Shown one piece after another: positions 6,206-13,146 of a stretch of 18,882 nucleotides of DNA. The DNA comes from Actinomycetota bacterium (GTDB lineage: Bacteria; Actinomycetota; Thermoleophilia; Gaiellales; Gaiellaceae), in contig JAIBJP010000020.1 of the NCBI GenBank assembly GCA_020029625.1, forward strand, positions 1 to 18,882, given 5' to 3'. Every line of letters starts with the position of its first letter. Within the stretch, counting starts at the first letter, position 1. The position numbers and the translations under genes were made by a program. Under the pieces are notes generated by a model. It was not told the DNA's origin. It made no database searches and saw nothing but the letters and a program-made list of their open reading frames with translations.

Positions 6206-6980
6206 TTGCAGGAGATTCTAGGCGGAGGCATTCCCGCAAGGCCGCTTCGGCCACCTCCAGCTGCTCGGGAGTCGGCTCGGCGGTGACGAAGCGGTGCTGC
6301 AGCTCGTGGCCCGGCTTGGCGAGCGCGCGGGCGAGCGGATGGCGGTCGTTACGCACCATCCACGAGAAGATTTCGAGCGAAGCTGCAATCGCCCCCACTC
6401 CCGCCGCGGCGCGCGCGAGCGGCCGGACCTGCACAGGCGCGCGGGAGGCGAGCATGCTGCCCGCAGCGCTCGTGACGAGCAGCGGCCCGAGAACGTGGGA
6501 GCCGCAACGCTCGTGCTCCTTGGCCCGATCCTCGCCGTGCTCGTACGTGCCGATGGCGATGTGCTCGGCGCCGTGGTACTCGGCCAGATTCGAGCCTCGC
6601 AGGGCCATGGCCGCCGGTCCGACGGCGAGGAAGGCAGCGACGGCCTCCTGGGTCAGCGGGGACAACCGACTCGCGCGCACGAGGCGCAGACCCAGCGCGC
6701 TCCCGACCATGGCGCCGGCTACGCCGGGACGCTGGAACGGGAGCTCGGCGGACGGCAGACGGCGCCGAATCTCCGGAAGAAGAGCGAAGACCTCGGCCAG
6801 CCGGGCCGGTCCGCGCAGGAGCGGGTTGCGGACGTCGACCGCCCGGAGCGGCTTCTGGCCCGATGCGACCTCGAGCGTGCCGTCCTTCCCGCGCACGGCG
6901 CAGGCCCAGAAACGAGGCCCGTGGACGAGCACGCCGTTGCCGAGCGCCATTCCGCCGAGCCGCATTCGCTCTTCGCTCAT
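6162..6980 (-). CDS. DUF1385 family protein
   Basis: A 272-aa member of the DUF1385 family of unknown function. Family hallmarks: an N-terminal GGMALGNGVLVHGPRFWA (here LGNG where many members have MRGP), an EYHGAEH motif (134-140), YEHG (146-149), HERCGSH (156-162), and the C-terminal PTPEQLEVAEAAL (237-249). The His/Glu/Cys-rich central motifs look like a metal or active site. Two or more hydrophobic stretches (about 86-128 and 164-205) suggest membrane association. It starts with an ATGA overlap with the end of the M20 peptidase gene, and its last 44 bases overlap pncB. The last 15 residues, in the overlap, are polar and unconserved in appearance. Confidence 0.88.
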   Translation of the reverse strand: MSEERMRLGGMALGNGVLVHGPRFWACAVRGKDGTLEVASGQKPLRAVDVRNPLLRGPARLAEVFALLPEIRRRLPSAELPFQRPGVAGAMVGSALGLRLVRASRLSPLTQEAVAAFLAVGPAAMALRGSNLAEYHGAEHIAIGTYEHGEDRAKEHERCGSHVLGPLLVTSAAGSMLASRAPVQVRPLARAAAGVGAIAASLEIFSWMVRNDRHPLARALAKPGHELQHRFVTAEPTPEQLEVAEAALRECLRLESPANGDTDRAAEKAPPT

Positions 6981-8272
6981 GCTTCGAGTGTACGCACCAG
7001 GTGACAGAGGAAGCGGGTTCCAAGCTCCAGGTCCTCGACCGCGACCCGCTCGTCGGCGGAGTGGATGAGGCGAGCGGCCAGCTCCGAGTCCATGGCTCGC
7101 ATGGGGAAGAACCCGTACGAGACGGTTCCGAAGGCTTCGCGCATGAAATGGCTGTCCGTGAAGCCCGGCACCACAACCGGGGTGAGGATCGCGCCCGGAT
7201 CCTCCCCTTCGATGAACGACTCGATCGCAGCCCAGAGCGGCGTGTCAAGGGGCGAGGAGGTGCCGCCTACACCCTCGATCCATTCGAGCTCGTACTCGCC
7301 CTCGCCGAGACATTCGCGGATCTCGCGCTCGGCCTCCTCCTGAGTCTGCCCCGGCAAGAGGCGGCAGTCGCAGTCGACCTCGCAGAGCGCGGGAATGACG
7401 TTCCGCTGCTTCGAAGCCTCGATGATCGTGGGCGAGACGACGAAGGAGAGCATCGGCTCGACCATGGCGCGCACGGCGGGCTCGAGCGACGCGAGCCGTT
7501 CGGGCAGCTCGGCCGGGTCGGGGACGCCGCCGAGCGCGGTGAAGAACGCCTTCGTCTCGGGGAGGAGCCGCGGGGTCGGCCGAATGCGGCCGAGGCGCTC
7601 GATGAGGGGAGCGGCCTTGACCAGAGCGTTGTCGGCGATGCCCGGCATGGACGCATGCCCGCTCCGTCCGTGCACCCGGAGGAGAAACGGCGAGCTCATC
7701 TTCTCGGCGGTCGAGCAGAGATAAATCGTCTTCCCGTCAACGGCCACCCGATCGCCGCCGCCCTCGTTCACGCAGTAATCGGCTCGGACCGCGTCCGGAT
7801 GCTCGCGGCAAAGCCAGGAGAGGCCAAAGTCCTCGCCGACCTCCTCGTCCGCGCAAGCCGCGAAGAGCACGTCGCCCGCCGGCTCGAAGCCCTCCCGCGC
7901 CAGTGTCGCCAGCGCGACGGCGCTCGCCGCCACCTGGCTCTTCATGTCGAGAGCTCCCCGTCCCCAGACGTGGTCGTCGTGAAGGTCCCCCGACCAGGGA
8001 TCGACCGACCACTCGCCGGGATCGGCCCGGACGGTGTCCGTGTGGGAGAGAAGCATCAGCGTCGGCCCGTCTTCGCGCCCCGGCAGTCGCGCGACCAGAT
8101 TGGCGCGCTCGGGCACCCTCGCGTAGAGCTCGCATGCAACCCCCGCGTCCTCCAGAAAGCCACGCAGAAGCTCTGCCGCCCGCGTCTCGTTCCCCGGCGG
8201 GTTGACGGTGTCGAGCCGGATCAGCTCCCTGAGGACGTCGACGGCCTCGTCCCGGAGGGATGCCTGCGCCAT
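6977..8272 (-). CDS. M20 family zinc metallopeptidase/deacylase
   Basis: A 431-aa M20 (ArgE/DapE/carboxypeptidase G2-like) hydrolase that removes a terminal amino acid or acyl group using two zinc ions. Seen: SHTDTV (76-81) with ligand H77 and D79; GRGALDMKSQ (105-113) with bridging D109; DEEVG (142-146) with catalytic Glu and ligand; a dimerisation domain with HGRSGHASMP; and the C-terminal ligand His in IHSADERV. Exact substrate (peptide, N-acyl amino acid or N-succinyl compound) cannot be chosen. It is first in a minus-strand run. Its ATG at 8272 is 21 nt from the divergent rarA start with no Shine-Dalgarno, but a TATGCT box lies 6 nt upstream, suggesting a leaderless mRNA. Confidence 0.9.
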   Translation of the reverse strand: MAQASLRDEAVDVLRELIRLDTVNPPGNETRAAELLRGFLEDAGVACELYARVPERANLVARLPGREDGPTLMLLSHTDTVRADPGEWSVDPWSGDLHDDHVWGRGALDMKSQVAASAVALATLAREGFEPAGDVLFAACADEEVGEDFGLSWLCREHPDAVRADYCVNEGGGDRVAVDGKTIYLCSTAEKMSSPFLLRVHGRSGHASMPGIADNALVKAAPLIERLGRIRPTPRLLPETKAFFTALGGVPDPAELPERLASLEPAVRAMVEPMLSFVVSPTIIEASKQRNVIPALCEVDCDCRLLPGQTQEEAEREIRECLGEGEYELEWIEGVGGTSSPLDTPLWAAIESFIEGEDPGAILTPVVVPGFTDSHFMREAFGTVSYGFFPMRAMDSELAARLIHSADERVAVEDLELGTRFLCHLVRTLEA

Positions 8273-8278
8273 TCTCGG

Positions 8279-8288
8279 AGCATACTTT
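8279..8288. promoter_or_regulatory. Overlapping divergent -10 boxes, M20 gene / rarA
   Basis: In the 21-nt gap, TATGCT (minus, 8284-8279) and TACTTT (plus, 8283-8288) share a central TA. Each lies 5-6 nt before a start codon (ATG 8272 minus; ATG 8294 plus), which would give leaderless transcripts both ways. Any -35 elements would lie inside the opposing genes and are not obvious. Confidence 0.4.
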
Positions 8289-8293
8289 CGGCG

Positions 8294-9550
8294 ATGAGCG
8301 ATCTCTTCGCCGACGCGGCGCGTGAGCGGTTACCGGGAGTGGCCCCTCTGGCCCTGCGCCTGCGGCCCGAACACCTCGAGGATTTCATCGGGCAAAGACA
8401 GGTTGTGGGCGCGGGCTCGGCGCTCGCCCGCGCCATCGCCGAGGACCGCGTCGCCTCCTCGGTCTTCTACGGCCCGCCGGGGAGCGGCAAGACCACCCTG
8501 GCGCGCATCGTGGCCGCGACGACCGGCTCGGCCTTCGAGGAGCTCTCCGCGGTCTCCGCCTCGGTCGCCGACGTCCGGGCGGTGATCGCTCGGGCGACCG
8601 AGCGCCTGGGCACCGGCGGCCAGCGGACGATCCTCTTCCTCGACGAGATCCACCGCTTCAACAAAGCGCAGCAGGACGCGCTTCTCCCCGCGGTTGAGAC
8701 CGGCCTCCTCGTGCTCATCGGAGCGACGACGGAGAACCCCTACTTCGAAGTCAACTCCGCACTCCTCTCCCGGGCGCAGATCTACGAACTGGAGCCTCTC
8801 TCCGTGGAGGATCTCGCGGTCGTCGTTCGCCGGGGGGCGTCGGAGCTCGAGGCGGAGGTGCCTGAGGAGCTGACCGCGTTGATCGCACGGAAAGCCGGCG
8901 GCGACGCCCGGGCGGCTCTGAACACGCTGGAGCTCGCCTGGCAAACCGCGCAGGCCGAGGGAACCGCGCTCGAGGGGCGGCATGTCGAGGACGCGGCGCG
9001 GCGGCGCCCGGTCGTCTACGACAAGGGCGGCGATGCGCACTACGACTTCATCTCTGCGTTCATCAAGGCGATCCGCGGTTCGGATCCCGACGCGGCCCTC
9101 TACTACCTCGCAGCCATGCTCGAAGGAGGGGAAGACGCTCGCTACATCGCACGGCGTCTGATCGTCCACGCCTCCGAGGACATCGGGATGGCCGATTCCC
9201 ACGCGTTGCTCGTCGCCGTCGCAGCGGCGCACGCGGTCGAGCACGTCGGCCTCCCCGAGGCACGCCTCAATCTCGCTCACGCGACGATCTACCTCGCCCG
9301 GGCGCCGAAGTCGAACTCGGTCATCACCGCCATCGGAGCCGCGACCCGCGACGTCAGCGAGCACGGGGCGCTGCGACCACCGAAGCCGCTTCGCGACGCG
9401 CACTACCGCGGTGCTAAGAAGCTCGGCCACGGTGAGGGCTACGTCTACCCCCCGAACGACCCGTCCGGCTACGAGGTCGACAACCTCCCGGACGAGCTCA
9501 AGGGCACCACGTACTACGAGCCGTCCGGCAGCGGCGAGGACACGGGCTAG
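8294..9550 (+). CDS. rarA: Replication-associated recombination protein A (AAA+ ATPase)
   Basis: A 418-aa RarA/MgsA (Mgs1/WRNIP1) ATPase, related to clamp-loader subunits; it acts at stalled replication forks and single-strand gaps. Seen: Walker A GPPGSGKT (60-67), Walker B ILFLDEIH (113-120), RFNKAQQD, sensor 1 GATTEN (143-148), the arginine finger in LLSR (157-160), and the C-terminal tetramerisation part with DAHYDFISAFIKAIRGSDPDA, RRLIVHASEDIGMAD and PPNDP. Length matches the family. The ATG at 8294 gives the typical short N-terminus (MSDLF...PLALRLRP); longer in-frame extension upstream is antisense to the M20 gene and is rejected. Its TAG shares one base with the GTG of the next gene. 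Confidence 0.95.
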   Translation: MSDLFADAARERLPGVAPLALRLRPEHLEDFIGQRQVVGAGSALARAIAEDRVASSVFYGPPGSGKTTLARIVAATTGSAFEELSAVSASVADVRAVIARATERLGTGGQRTILFLDEIHRFNKAQQDALLPAVETGLLVLIGATTENPYFEVNSALLSRAQIYELEPLSVEDLAVVVRRGASELEAEVPEELTALIARKAGGDARAALNTLELAWQTAQAEGTALEGRHVEDAARRRPVVYDKGGDAHYDFISAFIKAIRGSDPDAALYYLAAMLEGGEDARYIARRLIVHASEDIGMADSHALLVAVAAAHAVEHVGLPEARLNLAHATIYLARAPKSNSVITAIGAATRDVSEHGALRPPKPLRDAHYRGAKKLGHGEGYVYPPNDPSGYEVDNLPDELKGTTYYEPSGSGEDTG

Positions 9551-10320
9551 TGCGCCTCCACACCCACGAGTGGGGCGATCCGGACGCCCCTCCAGTCGTC
9601 TGCCTGCACGGAGTCACCGGACACGGGGACCGCTTCCGAAAGCTGGCCGAGGAGCGGCTCGCGCGCCGGTTCCACGTGGTCGCGCTCGACCTCAGAGGAC
9701 ACGGCCGTTCGACGTGGCACGAGCCTTGGGATCTCGGCACGCACATCGCGGACGTGCTCGAATCCGTCGAAGGCCCCGCGACGTGGATCGGGCACAGCTT
9801 CGGCGGGCGCCTGGTCATGGAGATCACGGCGAAACGGCCCGAGCTGGTGCAACGCGCCGGGCTGCTCGACCCGGCTATCTTCGCCCCGCCACAGATCGCC
9901 CGCGGGCTGGCCGAGGAGGAGCTAGTGGAGCGCTCGTTCGGCTCCGTCGAGGAGGCTATCGCTGCCCGCGAGGTTTCCGGCGGATTGGTCTCGACGCCGC
10001 GGGCGCTGCTCGAGGAGGAGATGAGCGTCCACCTCGCCGCCGGCGAGGACGGGCGCTTCCGCTACCGCTACTCCCAGCCCTCGGTGGCCGCCGCCTACCT
10101 CGAGATCGGGACGCCTCCGCCCCCCTACGAGGCGCTCCGTGTACCGACCTTGCTCGTTGTGGGCGCCCACTCCAAGATCGTCAGCGCGGGTGAGTCCGAG
10201 CTCTACCGCGCTGCGCTCGGAGACCTGCTCAGAGTCGTCGTCGTGCCCGGGGGTCACATCGTCCTCTGGGACGCCTTCGACGAGACCGCCGACGCGGTCG
10301 AGGAGTTCCTCGCCGACTAG
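9550..10320 (+). CDS. Alpha/beta hydrolase
   Basis: A 256-aa alpha/beta-hydrolase-fold enzyme. Seen: oxyanion-hole LHG (19-21), DLRGHGRS (47-54), nucleophile elbow GHSFGG with S83, and catalytic His in GGHIVLW (H236). The acid expected after strand 7 (usual form VxGxxD) reads VVGAHSKIV, with no Asp there; D107 after strand 6 (LLDPAI) may serve instead. Substrate cannot be assigned from the lid (about 108-195). The GTG start overlaps the rarA stop by one base (TAGTG), so it is translationally coupled to rarA. It ends 8 nt from the convergent arginase stop. Confidence 0.85.
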   Translation: MRLHTHEWGDPDAPPVVCLHGVTGHGDRFRKLAEERLARRFHVVALDLRGHGRSTWHEPWDLGTHIADVLESVEGPATWIGHSFGGRLVMEITAKRPELVQRAGLLDPAIFAPPQIARGLAEEELVERSFGSVEEAIAAREVSGGLVSTPRALLEEEMSVHLAAGEDGRFRYRYSQPSVAAAYLEIGTPPPPYEALRVPTLLVVGAHSKIVSAGESELYRAALGDLLRVVVVPGGHIVLWDAFDETADAVEEFLAD

Positions 10321-10328
10321 AGCCCGTC

Positions 10329-11228
10329 TCAGAGGATCCGCTCGCCGAAGACGCTCGCGGCCAGGTCCACCGCGAGGAGGCCGGTGGCGTTCTCCCGGTC
10401 GAGGATGGGATTCACCTCGACGACTTCGAAGGAGGCGAACCCGCTCCACTCCGCGACGAGCTCCATCGCGAGATGGGCCTCCCGGTAAGAGAGGCCGCCG
10501 CGCACCGGCGTCCCCACTCCCGGTGCCGCTTCGGGGTCGACCACGTCCATGTCGAGAGACACATGGACGAAGGGGGCGCCGGAGACTCGCTCGAGCGCCT
10601 CGCGCACGACGGGCTCGACGCCACGGCGGTCGAGGTCGGTCATCGTGTAGACGGCGATGCCCAGCTCGTTCACGAGCTCCCGCTCGCCGGCGTCCAAGGA
10701 GCGGATCCCCACGAGCGCGACGTGCTCGGGATCGAGCGCCGGGAGCGGCCACGCCTCGCTGGCGAAGGCGTCCGGGGCCAGGCCGAGAGCCGCGGCGAGC
10801 GGCATCCCGTGGACGTTTCCGCTCGGCGAGGTCTCCGGCGTGTTGAGGTCGCCGTGCGCGTCGAGCCACAGGACTCCACCGGCTCCATGGAGCGATGCCA
10901 GGCCTCCGAGCGTCCCGATTGCAACTGAGTGGTCGCCGCCCATTACGACGGGCACTAGGCCCTCGCGGGAGGCGTGCGCGACGCGACGCGCGATGCGCTC
11001 GCAGGCCTCCTTGATCTCGCCGAGGAAGCGAGCCTTCGGGTCGCCCTGTTGCGCAGCCTCCGCGACGGCGACCTCGACGTTACCCCAGTCGGAGATGGTG
11101 AGCCCGAGCGCCGCGAGCCGGTCGTCGATCCCGGCGTAGCGAATCGCGGACGGGCCCATGTCGACGCCGCGCCGCCCGGCGCCGAGATCGAGCGCCGCGC
11201 CGATGATGGCCAGCCTCCGGTCGGTCAT
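10329..11228 (-). CDS. Arginase
   Basis: A 299-aa ureohydrolase converting arginine to ornithine and urea with two Mn(II). All metal ligands are present: H100 in GGDHS, D123, H125 and D127 in DAHGD, and D226 and D228 in SLDMDVVDP. The arginase-type substrate loop LNTPETSPSGNVHGMPL (128-143) favours arginase over agmatinase or formiminoglutamase, and length agrees (about 300). The ATG at 11228 has no Shine-Dalgarno; a TAGCCT -10 box 8 nt upstream suggests a leaderless or near-leaderless mRNA. It stands alone between a convergent hydrolase and a divergent tRNA gene; no ornithine-using gene is adjacent. Confidence 0.93.
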   Translation of the reverse strand: MTDRRLAIIGAALDLGAGRRGVDMGPSAIRYAGIDDRLAALGLTISDWGNVEVAVAEAAQQGDPKARFLGEIKEACERIARRVAHASREGLVPVVMGGDHSVAIGTLGGLASLHGAGGVLWLDAHGDLNTPETSPSGNVHGMPLAAALGLAPDAFASEAWPLPALDPEHVALVGIRSLDAGERELVNELGIAVYTMTDLDRRGVEPVVREALERVSGAPFVHVSLDMDVVDPEAAPGVGTPVRGGLSYREAHLAMELVAEWSGFASFEVVEVNPILDRENATGLLAVDLAASVFGERIL

Positions 11229-11236
11229 GCGGCGGG

Positions 11237-11246
11237 AGGCTAGACT
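11237..11246. promoter_or_regulatory. Overlapping divergent -10 boxes, arginase / tRNA-Phe
   Basis: TAGCCT (minus, 11242-11237) and TAGACT (plus, 11241-11246) share a central TA. The plus box would start a tRNA transcript near 11253, about 4 nt before the mature 5' end; the minus box lies 8 nt before the arginase ATG. No strong -35 is seen. Confidence 0.45.
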
Positions 11247-11256
11247 GTCCGCGCGC

Positions 11257-11329
11257 GGCGAGGTAGCTCAGTTGGTAGAGCACACGGCTGAAAACCGTGG
11301 TGTCGCCGGTTCGATTCCGGCCCTCGCCA
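11257..11329 (+). tRNA. tRNA-Phe (anticodon GAA)
   Basis: A 73-nt tRNA with a full cloverleaf. Acceptor GGCGAGG (11257-11263) pairs with CCTCGCC (11322-11328), with A discriminator at 11329. The D-stem is GCTC/GAGC, the anticodon stem CACGG/CCGTG around loop CTGAAAA with GAA at 11290-11292, and the T-arm GCCGG-TTCGATT-CCGGC. CCA is not encoded. Its last 23 bases recur 57 bp downstream. Confidence 0.97.
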
Positions 11330-11363
11330 TGCTCTCTTGGGGAAGCAAGTAACTATGGTTTCA

Positions 11364-11386
11364 CGGTTCGATTCCGGCCCTCGCCA
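11364..11386 (+). repeat. Direct repeat of the tRNA-Phe 3' end (att-like or pseudo-tRNA fragment)
   Basis: Bases 11364-11386 are identical over 23 nt to 11307-11329 of tRNA-Phe: part of the T-arm, the 3' acceptor strand and the discriminator A. Just upstream, 11351-11363 is partly similar to the anticodon-stem/variable region (AACTATGGTTTCA against AACCGTGGTGTCGC). The matching 5' half is missing, so it cannot fold as a tRNA. Either a decayed tandem duplication or the footprint of an element that integrated into the tRNA 3' end. It ends 2 nt before the DUF167 start codon. Confidence 0.85.
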
Positions 11387-11388
11387 CT

Positions 11389-11658
11389 TTGCGGCTGCTC
11401 GTAACCCTCACGCCCGGCACCTCCTCGGACACGATCGTCGGACGCCACGGGGACGGCTGGAAAATTCGCGTCGCGGCGGCGCCGGAGCGCGGGCGGGCGA
11501 ACGCGGCGCTGGTCGCTCTTCTCGCCGAGACGCTCAATGTCCCGCCCACTGCGATTCGGGTGGCGGCCGGTCAAACCTACCGCTGGAAGGTCGTCGAGAT
11601 CGACGGCCTCGACGAGGGGGAAGCCGGGCGGCGGCTCGAGGCCGCCGCCCGGCGCTAA
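11389..11658 (+). CDS. DUF167 (YggU-like) family protein
   Basis: An 89-aa protein of the DUF167/YggU family, small alpha/beta proteins of unknown function. The family pattern is visible: an N-terminal strand LLVTLTPG, then WKIRVAAAPERGRANAALVALLAETLNVPPTAIRVAAGQTYRWKVVEIDGL, matching the usual 'V.V.ApP..GkAN..l...LA..L.v....v.i..G..sr.K...i.g'. The TTG at 11389 gives the normal N-terminus; the frame is closed upstream by TAA at 11350-11352 and has no other ATG, GTG or TTG. It has no recognisable ribosome site, because the tRNA 3'-end repeat abuts it. It may be read through from the tRNA-Phe promoter. Confidence 0.88.
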   Translation: MRLLVTLTPGTSSDTIVGRHGDGWKIRVAAAPERGRANAALVALLAETLNVPPTAIRVAAGQTYRWKVVEIDGLDEGEAGRRLEAAARR

Positions 11659-11672
11659 CGGCTTGCGCAACC

Positions 11673-11715
11673 AAAAAACGACGTCCGGGCCGGTGCTACC
11701 GCGCCGCGGACGTCG
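11673..11715 (-). terminator. Intrinsic terminator of the hem/ccm run
   Basis: A 9-bp perfect stem CGACGTCCG (11679-11687) / CGGACGTCG (11707-11715), extended by an inner CGGT-GCT-ACCG stem-loop. On the minus strand it is followed directly by six U (A-run 11673-11678 on plus). It lies 13 nt after the methyltransferase stop, as expected for the end of that operon. There is no U-tract on the plus side. Confidence 0.85.
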
Positions 11716-11728
11716 CTTGGCGGGCATC

Positions 11729-12364
11729 CTAGACCAGCGCCCCGCGGGTGGCAAGAAGCGCGCTCCCTTCGCCTGCGGTCAGCTCTTCGAAGTCGCCGAA
11801 GCCGAGTGGAGCGAGGCGATTGCGCAGAGTCTCGGGCGTGACGTAGATCGGCGTTTGCGAGCCGAACGAGGAGGCGGCGGCGATGCGGCCGCCCGGCGCG
11901 GTCACGCGTGCGAGCTCTTCGAAGAAGGGGATCATGTTCAGCAGCACGACAAGGTCGAAGGCTCCGTCCTCGAACGGAAGCCGGGAGGCGTCCGCCACCT
12001 CGAACCGCACGCGGCCCGAGAGCTCGGTGGGCAGCACCTTCCGCGCTTCCTCGATCATCGCTGGCGAGAGGTCGACGCCCACGACCTCAGCCTCCGGAAA
12101 GCGGCTGGCGACGACGCGGGCGGCCTTTCCGGTTCCCGTCCCGAGGTCGAGCACGCGGCGTGGCGGGGACGGGAGGCGCTCAAGGGCCGCATTGAGAGGG
12201 AGCAACGCCTCCGGCCCGAGGCGACCCTCCCAACCGGCGGCCAGCCGGTCGAACTGCCGGCGCAAAGGACCGCGGAAGAGCCCCCAGACACGCGGGCGGG
12301 CGACGACTGCGCGCGTGGTCAGGCGGGCGAACCGACGTCCGGCCGCCAAGACGAGCTCGCTCAC
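11729..12364 (-). CDS. Class I SAM-dependent methyltransferase
   Basis: A 211-aa Rossmann-fold methyltransferase. Motif I is VLDLGTGTGK (71-80), the acidic residue at the end of strand 2 lies in VVGVDLS (94-100), followed by FEVADASRLPFEDGAFDLVVLLNM and a post-motif RVTAPGGRIA. This is the UbiE/type-11 methyltransferase pattern; the acceptor is not predictable. The N-terminal 50 residues are Arg-rich and helical. The GTG start forms a GTGA overlap with the SAM hydrolase stop. It is the last gene of the long minus-strand run and is followed by a clear terminator. A role in quinone or tetrapyrrole modification is only suggested by its company. Confidence 0.88.
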   Translation of the reverse strand: MSELVLAAGRRFARLTTRAVVARPRVWGLFRGPLRRQFDRLAAGWEGRLGPEALLPLNAALERLPSPPRRVLDLGTGTGKAARVVASRFPEAEVVGVDLSPAMIEEARKVLPTELSGRVRFEVADASRLPFEDGAFDLVVLLNMIPFFEELARVTAPGGRIAAASSFGSQTPIYVTPETLRNRLAPLGFGDFEELTAGEGSALLATRGALV

Positions 12365-13146
12365 GCCGACGACAGCAGTACCTCCTGCCCCACCCGGAGC
12401 GAGAACATCCGGGCGGCGTTTCCCTGGTTGATCGCCAGCGCGATGTTCCGGTAGGAATCCTCGTAGAGGACGATGTCCCCGGTGCGGACCTCGGCGAAGG
12501 TCCGCGCAGCGACCGCGAAATAGCGCTCGAAGCGCACCTCCACCTCGACCTTGGTCCCCGGGAGGATTCCCACCTTCTCGAGATCCTTGCTGGTCAGGTT
12601 GAGCTGGATGTTGCCAAAGCGGTCGATGTAGAGCGCGCTGGCGCGGATCCTCGCGGTCCCGATCTCGGCGACGGGCAGCTCGAGGCGCGCAAGCCCCGCC
12701 GGGTCGAGCGCGGGGCCGAGCTCACGGAGCTCGACGCCGGCCGCCAGGTGAGCCCCGGCGGGCGAGAAGATGTCGCGGCCGTGAAAGGTCCGCGACACGG
12801 GAGTGAGCATGTAATTCTCGTTCGCGATCACGACAGCCTCCTCGATTCCGCCCAAGCCGTCGGCAGCGACGAGCAGGAGTCCATTGTCGGGCCCGACATA
12901 AAGGCGCCCGTCGCCGCCTCGCAGGGCGAGCGGCTTCCGCTTTCCGCCGACGCCGGGGTCGACGACGGCCACGTGGACGCCGGCGGGCATGTAGGGGAGT
13001 GTGTTGGCGAGGACGAGCGCTCCCTGCAGAACGTGCTGCGGAGGGATGCCGTGGGTGATGTCGATCACCTCGACGTCCGGCGCGATGCGCTTGATGACGC
13101 CGCGGCACGTGCCGACGAAGTCGTCCTCGAGTCCGAAGTCGGTCAG
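12361..13146 (-). CDS. S-adenosyl-L-methionine hydroxide adenosyltransferase (DUF62)
   Basis: A SAM hydroxide adenosyltransferase, which splits SAM with water to adenosine and methionine; relatives are fluorinase and chlorinase. Seen: TDFGLEDDFVG at the N-terminus, IDITHGIPPQ, VVDPGVGG, GPDNGLL, FHGRDIFSPAGAHLA and the C-terminal-domain IDRFGNIQLNL. The only ATG/GTG/TTG start in frame is GTG 13068, which would delete TDFG and about 26 further residues of the SAM site. Homology-like sequence reaches at least 13161 (RFLTLLTDFG). CTG at 13146 is chosen because it forms a CTGA overlap with the hemD stop, the same geometry as the GTGA and ATGA junctions in this operon. A rarer ATC at 13170 would keep strand 1. 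The family is firm, the start is not. Confidence 0.85.
   Translation of the reverse strand: MTDFGLEDDFVGTCRGVIKRIAPDVEVIDITHGIPPQHVLQGALVLANTLPYMPAGVHVAVVDPGVGGKRKPLALRGGDGRLYVGPDNGLLLVAADGLGGIEEAVVIANENYMLTPVSRTFHGRDIFSPAGAHLAAGVELRELGPALDPAGLARLELPVAEIGTARIRASALYIDRFGNIQLNLTSKDLEKVGILPGTKVEVEVRFERYFAVAARTFAEVRTGDIVLYEDSYRNIALAINQGNAARMFSLRVGQEVLLSSA

Noticed and set aside
6863..8293. N-terminal extension giving an 895-aa open frame in front of rarA
   Set aside because: It is antisense to the complete M20 peptidase gene, has no recognisable protein features, and RarA has its normal N-terminus at 8294.
11353..11754. 133-aa minus-strand open frame over the tRNA repeat and DUF167 gene
   Set aside because: It reads through the terminator and antisense to DUF167, and its GRNRTVKP end is a translated antisense tRNA 3' end, a common annotation artefact.
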